DNA of 32,923 bases from CAZGMJ01 sp964526785 (GTDB taxonomy: Bacteria; Planctomycetota; Phycisphaerae; Sedimentisphaerales; Anaerobacaceae): the NCBI GenBank assembly GCA_964526785.1, contig CAZGMJ010000055.1, positions 1 through 32,923 on the forward strand, read 5' to 3'. The position numbers and the translations under genes were made by a program. Positions 26,646-32,923 of the stretch are shown here, piece by piece. How positions within the stretch are numbered: the first letter of the stretch is position 1; the number at the start of each line of letters is the position of its first letter. The notes under the pieces are model-generated. The model was not told the origin of the DNA. It was given only the letters and a program-made list of their open reading frames with translations, and ran no database searches.

Positions 26646-26945
26646 CGCTGCAATCGACGAGGCCGAGAGAGTCGTCCAGACACATGTCAGTTATGGCGGG
26701 CGTTCATTCTTTGCGAGGAATGGAGTTTACGTCTGCAGTGGGGGAACCTGTTGAGCAGAAAAGATGAACTGAAAAGCACTAAGGATGACCGAGTAGTTGA
26801 GTATTTGGATGCTCGCCTTGGGAAACACGCCCAGTAGTAGAGGATAAACACAGAACTCGCCGAGGACGAAGCTGCACAACTACTTTTGTTGTCATTCAAT
26901 CGTGATAACCTCCGTTCGGAGTTCAGCAGATATGGCCATCCAATC
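26646..26945. other. Intergenic region between convergent channel and pseudopilin groups
   Basis: About 300 bases. A 110-codon minus-strand frame (26687-27019) overlaps the small membrane ORF and has a low-complexity, serine-rich translation without a domain, so I do not call it. No clear terminator hairpin was found although two convergent operons end here. Confidence 0.4.
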
Positions 26946-27131
26946 CTATATATCGCATCTTTTGTCTCCTTCAAAATAAGTCGCGTTGCCTTGCTTGAAC
27001 TCGACATCAGGGTACGCAACTCGGAGGCTGCTACATAGTTTTAGGATATTCGGCCTGTTGATTGCTGCAGCGCCAATGCCGACTAATACGAATGAGAGTA
27101 TTAGCATAATGGCAAACCGGTTAGGACTCAT
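26946..27131 (-). CDS. Small hypothetical membrane or exported peptide (61 residues)
   Basis: The frame translates to a short basic start, a strong hydrophobic stretch (FAIMLILSFVLVGIGAAAI) and a polar tail of about 40 residues, as in a small membrane or secreted protein. It follows the pseudopilin gene on the same strand, 70 bases after its stop. The ATG at 27131 has a GGA a few bases upstream; an earlier in-frame start at 27191 is possible. No family is recognised. The tail contains a single Cys-rich patch (KLCSSL, KRCDI). It is a moderately supported gene and could be the remnant of something longer. Confidence 0.45.
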   Translation of the reverse strand: MSPNRFAIMLILSFVLVGIGAAAINRPNILKLCSSLRVAYPDVEFKQGNATYFEGDKRCDI

Positions 27132-27201
27132 TGTTTTCGTCCAGTCAGGATTAACTATAAACACCGCTTCTCTGCAGGACTTGGCGCACATCTCACTCTT
27201 T

Positions 27202-28047
27202 TCACCATAGCGCGTAACAACTCGTGAACGGATACGTCGCGCGTCTGACCTTCATCTCTTCGGTGTGTTTCCAGACGACCGAACCATCCAGTGACCCTCG
27301 GTTTCCACCGACCGCCCCCAGTTCATCCGAACGCATACCCCCGGCACTACTGTTTCGGCTGTCACCGCTCTCTGTGATTGCTCCTCGCGGACCGTGCGGG
27401 GCAAAGGTGTAGAGGTTATACTCATAGGTTGACCAGGTATTGAGTTCGGTCACCAGGGCCAGGTCCCCCCTGGCACTGGCCTTTCGAGGTGACACCCACG
27501 CCTCGTAATCATCAGGATCAATCGTGCCGTCCGCGGCCGGTTCCCAGGGTGTTTCGCGATGCCCCCCGAGATAATTGTATCCGATCAGATACCCATTGCC
27601 CGGAATAAACCAGCCGTTCGGATCTGCGAAGGGGCTGGTCAGAGACGGGCACTCCAGTATCCGCTCATCATCAATCATTGCAACGAGTTCGTTTCGAGTC
27701 TCTTCCGCCAACATGATCGTCACTTCATTGTGTACAAGTTGATCGTCACTATGACCGCCCGGCAGGAGATCATCGTGACTGCTGGCATATGCATGGCAGC
27801 CGAGTATGAATTGTCGGATATGGCTCGCACAAACCGTCCTCCGTGCCTGTTCCTTGACCTTGGCCAGACTCGGTATCAGTATAGACATCAACACGCCGAT
27901 GATCGAAATCGCCACTAACAGTTCGATCAGGGTAAAAGCCGGTCTTGCACAGTATAGCGCGCTTCTCTTGTCACGAATCTCTTTAGCCAACTCGGTCTCC
28001 AAGGAGGAATTGTTCTTTCGTTCCTGGAACATACGTTTGCATAGCAC
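27202..28047 (-). CDS. Type II secretion / type IV pilin-like pseudopilin with prepilin motif
   Basis: This is a protein of 281 residues carrying a prepilin N-terminus: FTLIELLVAISIIGVLMSIL (38-57) with Glu at position +5, followed by the usual basic SLAKVKEQARRT helix. The residue before the cleavage site is Ala (RPAF) rather than the usual Gly. The leader of 37 residues is long; starts at codon 6 (28032) or later are possible. The body is of the planctomycete H-X9-DG / DUF1559-like kind (CPSLTSPFADPNG, NGYLIGYNYLGG, GGNRGSLDGSVVWKH). Such proteins are processed by a prepilin peptidase and assembled at the inner membrane. The gene is 6 bases downstream of the DUF6288-like stop, so they are co-transcribed. 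Confidence 0.87.
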   Translation of the reverse strand: MLCKRMFQERKNNSSLETELAKEIRDKRSALYCARPAFTLIELLVAISIIGVLMSILIPSLAKVKEQARRTVCASHIRQFILGCHAYASSHDDLLPGGHSDDQLVHNEVTIMLAEETRNELVAMIDDERILECPSLTSPFADPNGWFIPGNGYLIGYNYLGGHRETPWEPAADGTIDPDDYEAWVSPRKASARGDLALVTELNTWSTYEYNLYTFAPHGPRGAITESGDSRNSSAGGMRSDELGAVGGNRGSLDGSVVWKHTEEMKVRRATYPFTSCYALW

Positions 28048-28053
28048 ACAGGC

Positions 28054-31000
28054 CTAGTAGGCTTGCAGCGCATGTTTCATGGCGATGACGGAATACGCAG
28101 TGGCCAAATCCCTGATATTCTCCTGGTAACGCCCGTCAGGATTGACCCAGTAGCCCTCTTCGTGCTGCAGAGAAATGATTTTGTTGAGGAAGTCTTCTCG
28201 CCAGTCATGCCTGTTGCCGTCGCTGTCCAGAATCGAATTTTCGCCAAATGTCTTCAGGCATTTTGTAGCGGTCATGAAGTAGTAGTATAGTGAAGATGTT
28301 CCGAAATGTGGATTCTCTTCTACGCTGTAGTTGCTGCGAATCCAGGCGTACGCCTTGCTGACTCGAATATCGTCTTTGTCAACACCGGCATACAGCAGAC
28401 TCTTGAGTCCAGCGTAAGTCATGGAGCCGTAAGATATGCTTCTTTCCGGCTTGTAATGACCGGTTTCATAGATGAAGCCGCCGTCATCAGTGGCGTAGTC
28501 CATATCGTTGATTGATTCAATGTTCTGAGTCCTGCGCAGGAACACCAGGGCCTTCTGCCAGTGGGGTGCCAATGTCTTGCTCTTGAGGACCTGTTCAGCG
28601 GGATGCCCGCCATCGGACGCGGCGGCGAAGTCCTCGGCCGCCTTTATGGCCTCCAGAGCCAGTTGGAGATTGGACAAATCGGGACGATCATCGCCGCCGT
28701 AACCAATGCCTCCGTAGTACGCATTTGCAGGTGAGATGTCTTCGCCTTCGTCCAATTGGAAGCCGATCAGATAATTGCGGGCGTTGTCAATGATCGACCG
28801 GTATTCCGGTTTGCCCGCAGCGACAAAGGCCATTAATCCGACGGCGGTTGAATAGTTGCGGTAGTGTTCATGATAGATGCCGCCGTTCGGCTTTACAAAT
28901 TGCTCGAGAAAGGCGTATCCCTTCGTGATCGCCTCGGCAATTCTGTCATCCGGGATGTATTGCGGCTCCAGCATGAGACTGTAGAGCACAAGCGAGGTAA
29001 TGGCCGGATCATACTTCCAGGAGCCGTTTTGCTGCTGCGACTCACAAAAATGCCGAAAAGCGATCTGCATTGAGTGACGGGTCGCGTTCAACAGCGACAG
29101 ATCCAGATGCTTTGTCTGGTCGGTATCTTCTTCTATGTAATCCTGGATGCTGCGCAGGTCCGTGGGTGTTTCTTCGGCATCTTCAATAGCCTTGATGCCC
29201 TCGTTGAGGCCTTTCATGAACTTATTCAAAGCCCACTTGGGGAATTCCAACGGCTTGCCCGGTCCAAGATTCTCTTTGTAATACTCCCGTGCCCTATAGA
29301 GTCCCGGCAATGCCGGTTTTGCCGCGGCGCCGTAGCTCTTCAGGGTATCCATGACCCGGTATATTCGATCCTGCGAACCATGTTGCTTCATGTTGCGAAC
29401 ATATTCTGCGATATAGGGGACCGCTTCCTTGAAGCGGTACTTCACCAGCACGTTCATGCAGGTTTCGCGAATGTCCGCATTGAACATAATCCCGCTGGGG
29501 GCAGGGTCCTGCAACCCGTAGATCACATCCGGCCATAGTGGGGCAAGTTCCTCAAAACTCATCATGCGAATCGCGCGCGCGACAAAACTGCGTGTCAGGC
29601 CGTCCTCGTTCCTGATCATCTTTTTTATGGCGGGCACCAGCAGGGCCTGATCCACGCCCTTCATGTCGCGCCGCAGCAGGCCGTGTGGCGCGCCGTTGAC
29701 GCCGCCTCCCCAAAGCACATAGCTGATATAGCGCTGATTCATTTCGCGCGGATCATCGGCAAACGTGCGCGTCGCCATCTTGAGCATGACCGGCACGGCC
29801 TTGTCTCTGGCAGCTTTTCCAATGCTGCACAGTGCACAGCCTGCCCTGAACCGGACCCACACGTCCTCGTGTGTGAGCAGTCCAACCAGCGCATCAGTGG
29901 CAGGCTCCGCCTTTTCTCTCTGATATTCAAGGCCATAGATACCGCCCAGCAGGGTATCACGGTCCCGGCTTTCGAGCATGGCTCGTAGCGAGTCAATACA
30001 GTCATCCGGCTTTTTGGCTAGCGCCTTTGCCGCACGGATGCGCATAGGCGGCGACCAGCTCGACAGTCGTTTGAGAAGCTCCGTGCTTGAGCAGGCATCG
30101 TAAGAATCCGTGTCAACATATCCCTCCCTGAACCAGGTGTTGTAATCCCGCCCTGCAAGCAGCGTATCTTCAAGGGCCTTGCCGGTCAGAGCTTTTTCTG
30201 CCTTCAGACCTTTACCGGTGATGTAGAGCTTCTGCAGGGACATTGCATACATGAGAAGCCGCGCGCCTGTCGTGTCCCATCCGGGTGTGGTGTGTTCTGC
30301 CCCATCCATATTAGCGCCGCCCTGGTACGTAAAGCCACCGTCCCAGCGACGCTCCAGATCGAAGAACCACTCCAGCTCGCTGATGAACGCCGCTGCAGCC
30401 TCAGGCCCCGCACGCATCGCGCCCAGAGGCCCCCAGAGGAAGCTCCAGAAATTGCCTGTGTGCCCTTCTTCACGCTCGCCGTACGACGCCACGGTCATGC
30501 GCGCATAGAACCAGTATGCGTCCGGATTATCCAGAAGATCGAACAGAATGACCGCCAGTGAATTGCGCCCGTTGCTGTCATGCACCTCCCGAGGAGAATG
30601 ATCGCCATAGGGGATGTTGCCCTTGTCCACGAAATGCAGAAAAAATATCTCCGCCCTGCGAATCGCCTCCTCCACGACGGGCTCGTCAATCCCGCACTTC
30701 TGACTGAGCACCAAGGACACAGCACACGAAAGAGTAGGTTGGCACATAGCACCATAGCCCCTGAGGATTCCATCGGGACCCGCATTGTTGTGTCCCCATG
30801 TTCCGACGCGGCTCTGCCCATTAGCCAGGTAAAGGGCCATCTCTCGAATCTTGGGGAGGACCGCCTTGTCCCCGGTCAGAAGGTAGTATTCTGAGAGAAA
30901 AATGTTCATGTAACTCATGTTCCACGAGGACATCGCATACGCGTCTTTGACCTGGATCTTGTGTGCGTACTCGCGCACCATGGGAAGGTATTTGGCTCGG

Positions 31001-31617
31001 CCGCTGGCCAGCAGGCCCAGCGCATTGACGTGGCCGGTGATGCCTCTGCCGATACCGTTCTTCTCTATATACCGGCAGGCATTGTCCATGATTCTCTGAG
31101 ACTTGGGGCAATCCATCGGGACCGTTGGGCCGTAAGTCCCCATGACCTCGAGCTGAATGGTGACATTATCCGTCTTCCCTTTGCGCCAGCGGATTAGTCT
31201 CAGCCGTCCGCCGTTCTTGGACTTCTCAGCTTCGGTAACGGCTTTGCCAAAAGCGATACGTGCATCACTGTCAAACTTCTTGCCGTTAATGCCCAGAATT
31301 ACGTCATTGACGTCGAGAATGCCGTCGGCCGGCGAACCGGGATCGACCTTGGTAATAAGAATCTGACGTGCGTAGTCTGTGCGCAGACGCATACCCCACA
31401 TCCAACCGCGTGCGCCTGTAGGCCCGAGGTTCCAGTCGTGCTTATCATTCCTTTTGCCGTCTCGAGTAAAATCAGGAATCTCCGGAAACCACTTCTTGCC
31501 CTTAGCGGTCAGGCCGGGAATCTCCGGCCCCTTCTCTTGGGCGAGTGAGCAGCCAAGTGCCACAGCCAAGAATGACATCCATACACATGTGCTGACGATC
31601 ATCTTCTTCTTATTCAT
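28054..31617 (-). CDS. Large secreted PDZ / alpha-toroid / HEAT-like repeat protein (DUF6288-like)
   Basis: This is a protein of 1187 residues. Residues 1-27 are a signal peptide (VSTCVWMSFLAVALG; a Cys follows, so lipidation is possible). A PDZ domain covers about 75-150 (QILITKVDPGSPADGILDVNDVI is its core). Residues about 165-500 are helical, of DUF6288 type (GHVNALGLLASG, RVGTWGHNNAGPDGI, YGDHSPREVHDSNGRNSLA). A HEAT-like block of alpha hairpins follows (about 510-800; MRIRAAKALAKK, DVWVRFRAGCALCSIG). The C-terminal third consists of prenyltransferase/squalene-oxidase-type repeats (SQQQNGSWKYDPAITSLV, GEDISPANAYYGGIGYGGDD, SISYGSMTYAGLKSLLYAG). The start at 31617 is chosen because it begins the signal peptide; an upstream start at 31638 is possible. 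Its function is unknown; a repeat-based secreted scaffold or substrate-binding protein is an inference. Confidence 0.85.
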   Translation of the reverse strand: MNKKKMIVSTCVWMSFLAVALGCSLAQEKGPEIPGLTAKGKKWFPEIPDFTRDGKRNDKHDWNLGPTGARGWMWGMRLRTDYARQILITKVDPGSPADGILDVNDVILGINGKKFDSDARIAFGKAVTEAEKSKNGGRLRLIRWRKGKTDNVTIQLEVMGTYGPTVPMDCPKSQRIMDNACRYIEKNGIGRGITGHVNALGLLASGRAKYLPMVREYAHKIQVKDAYAMSSWNMSYMNIFLSEYYLLTGDKAVLPKIREMALYLANGQSRVGTWGHNNAGPDGILRGYGAMCQPTLSCAVSLVLSQKCGIDEPVVEEAIRRAEIFFLHFVDKGNIPYGDHSPREVHDSNGRNSLAVILFDLLDNPDAYWFYARMTVASYGEREEGHTGNFWSFLWGPLGAMRAGPEAAAAFISELEWFFDLERRWDGGFTYQGGANMDGAEHTTPGWDTTGARLLMYAMSLQKLYITGKGLKAEKALTGKALEDTLLAGRDYNTWFREGYVDTDSYDACSSTELLKRLSSWSPPMRIRAAKALAKKPDDCIDSLRAMLESRDRDTLLGGIYGLEYQREKAEPATDALVGLLTHEDVWVRFRAGCALCSIGKAARDKAVPVMLKMATRTFADDPREMNQRYISYVLWGGGVNGAPHGLLRRDMKGVDQALLVPAIKKMIRNEDGLTRSFVARAIRMMSFEELAPLWPDVIYGLQDPAPSGIMFNADIRETCMNVLVKYRFKEAVPYIAEYVRNMKQHGSQDRIYRVMDTLKSYGAAAKPALPGLYRAREYYKENLGPGKPLEFPKWALNKFMKGLNEGIKAIEDAEETPTDLRSIQDYIEEDTDQTKHLDLSLLNATRHSMQIAFRHFCESQQQNGSWKYDPAITSLVLYSLMLEPQYIPDDRIAEAITKGYAFLEQFVKPNGGIYHEHYRNYSTAVGLMAFVAAGKPEYRSIIDNARNYLIGFQLDEGEDISPANAYYGGIGYGGDDRPDLSNLQLALEAIKAAEDFAAASDGGHPAEQVLKSKTLAPHWQKALVFLRRTQNIESINDMDYATDDGGFIYETGHYKPERSISYGSMTYAGLKSLLYAGVDKDDIRVSKAYAWIRSNYSVEENPHFGTSSLYYYFMTATKCLKTFGENSILDSDGNRHDWREDFLNKIISLQHEEGYWVNPDGRYQENIRDLATAYSVIAMKHALQAY

Positions 31618-32370
31618 TGTCTGCGTCTCTTTTCTCATCGTTGGACCGGGGTCAACTCTATTACCCCAGAATGGTTGGATACTGAGATACCGAATTGGAT
31701 ATAATCATGCCACCTTATTGCTCGGACAACAAGCATTTCTGCGGCTTCATGAAGGGTTTTGCTGTCCAAGCCGCTGCATAATCCATTGTACGCTAGAATC
31801 CTGCTTCAACTTGAGCATAGTCCGCCTCAGGTCTTCGGTCCTATCGCAGGCTAAGGACGTCGCCTTGGGAGGGTGCGCCGTTTAGAGTCGAGATTTGGCG
31901 GGGTGATTCAGGTGGAGCCTGGCTGTTTCCGGCCCTTTCGCATGCCCGTGCCGAGGTCGTCATGTACACACAGGGTGCCCCGGTCAACAAGTCCTGCGCG
32001 CCGGTTTGTAAGTGTTTATAGTGAAACGATTAACAATTGACGTTATTGAACTTATGATGCTGGCCGAAGCGGAGCTGAAGCCGCGCCGTAGGCGAAACGA
32101 ATGTGCTTGTGGCGCGGCTGTTGCGCGCTTCGGGGCTTGGGTTGGTCCATCCAGGTTGGCAGAAAGAGACGGGGAATCCGCAAGAAACCCATAATCTACT
32201 TTTGATTGGATACTACTATTTCGATAATCGCGCGAAAACCACGTCGTGTAAGGGTACTGCTTCGAAACTCAGCCGCTCAGCATACCAATCTTCCCGCAAA
32301 CCGCAAGAACCAAGCCGATCAAGGCAGACCAACTGTCGGTCAAGTGCATTCGAGAATCTCTAGTGGTGTG
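31618..32370. other. Gene-poor region near the right end
   Basis: About 750 bases without a supported gene. It should hold the promoter of the DUF6288-like operon near 31630-31700. Short open frames exist on both strands (for example 32012-32194) but none has a good ribosome site or known domain. An imperfect inverted repeat (GGACAACAA / TTTTGCTGTCC) lies around 31724-31768. The GC-rich part at about 32050-32150 differs from its AT-rich surroundings and may be a remnant of an unidentified element. Confidence 0.35.
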
Positions 32371-32883
32371 CTATTGGGGGATTATGCTGGAGTCGATGAG
32401 CCAAGTGACAAAACTCTCCGGCCAAATTGCCAACGACTTTCCTCGACCAGTACCAAGGTCAAAGCCATGGGAGCCTTTGCTGTAGATGTGGAGTTCCGCT
32501 TTGACTTTGGCTTCCAGTAGCATCGTGTAGAAATCGAGGCACTTATCGACAGGAGTCAGTCTATCGACGGGAGCATTGATGATAAAGACCGGGCAGACGT
32601 GCGACGTATCATCCTCGGAGTCTGTGTGAGCCGCCATTATTTCACCTATGTCCTCAGGAATGCCTGGATAAAACAAGCCCGCAAAGTTCAGCCTCGAGCT
32701 GGCTTGGCCTGCCGGCTGCTTCGGTTCAGAGCCGAGTGAACAGCTTATCGCCAGATGCCCACCGGCCGAGAATCCGCAGATGCCGATGTTGCCCGGTTTC
32801 AAGCCAAGATCCTCGGCCTGTCTCCTTAGAATGCGAATTGCCTGCCGGCCGTGGCTCCCTATATGAACCCTAATATGACAGCG
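32371..32883 (-). pseudogene. 5'-truncated BD-FAE/acetyl-xylan-esterase-like alpha/beta hydrolase
   Basis: The frame encodes the C-terminal two thirds of an alpha/beta hydrolase related to acetyl-xylan and feruloyl esterases. Visible features are QAIRILRRQAEDLG, the nucleophile elbow GFSAGGHLA, the Asp in APVDRLTPVDK and the His in KGSHGFDLG, so the catalytic triad is complete. The N-terminal part with the oxyanion GGGY-type motif is absent, and the frame is closed by TAG at 32886-32884. No ATG with a ribosome site precedes GFSAGG; the only in-frame candidate is a TTG at 32802. The gene therefore looks broken, unless the N-terminal part continues in another frame beyond the window. It matches the xylan-degradation theme of the left end. 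Confidence 0.7.
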
Positions 32884-32923
32884 CTATTGAAATCCGCTGT
32901 ATTTTGATCTTCTCTTTCGGCTG

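Noticed and set aside
26687..27019. Minus-strand frame of 110 codons between the channel and the pseudopilin group
   Set aside because: Overlaps the better-supported small membrane ORF, and its serine-rich translation shows no domain.
31724..31768. Inverted repeat GGACAACAA / TTTTGCTGTCC as a terminator or element end
   Set aside because: One mismatch, a long loop and no T run; too weak to call.

Overview
The window reads as chromosomal DNA of a planctomycete-like bacterium, most likely a polysaccharide-degrading lineage near the Phycisphaerae. That is an inference from gene content. The clues are an FTLIELL-type pseudopilin followed by a large variable body, a long MoxR/DUF58/BatA/VWA/DUF4175-like operon, secreted squalene-cyclase-like repeat proteins (one of DUF6288 type) and a xylan-degradation locus. 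No rRNA, tRNA, CRISPR array, intact insertion sequence or phage gene was found.

Layout. (1) Positions 1-4916 hold an arabinoxylan-degradation locus: a GH10 xylanase cut by the left edge and a three-module GH62 / CE1 esterase / malectin-like protein on the minus strand, divergent from a GH43 enzyme on the plus strand. (2) Positions 5305-19013 are one tightly packed minus-strand operon, transcribed as MoxR ATPase, DUF58, BatA-like VWA protein, a membrane VWA protein with a PA14 domain inserted in it, a 1703-residue membrane/coiled-coil DUF4175-like protein, and a secreted squalene-cyclase-repeat protein. Two junctions are ATGA overlaps and the other gaps are 26-38 bases. (3) Positions 19014-20448 are gene-poor and contain a small minus-strand reading frame interrupted by an in-frame TGA. 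(4) Positions 20449-24879 are a plus-strand operon of an SH3-domain protein, an M48 lipoprotein protease, a CHASE2 adenylate cyclase and a metallo-beta-lactamase-fold hydrolase. An MscS-type channel with a cyclic-nucleotide-binding domain follows at 25020-26645. (5) Positions 26946-31617 are a minus-strand group of a large PDZ / alpha-toroid / HEAT-like protein, a pseudopilin and possibly a 61-residue membrane peptide. (6) The right end carries a 5'-truncated BD-FAE/acetyl-xylan-esterase-like gene.

How the genes may work together. The left locus would strip arabinose and feruloyl or acetyl groups from arabinoxylan and cut the backbone and oligomers. The MoxR operon looks like an envelope or assembly system in which an AAA+ ATPase acts on VWA membrane proteins. 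The cyclase-hydrolase-channel neighbourhood suggests a self-contained cyclic-nucleotide circuit: a periplasmic CHASE2 sensor makes cAMP, a metallo-hydrolase may degrade it, and a cAMP-binding mechanosensitive-type channel may respond. This last arrangement is the most system-like part of the window.
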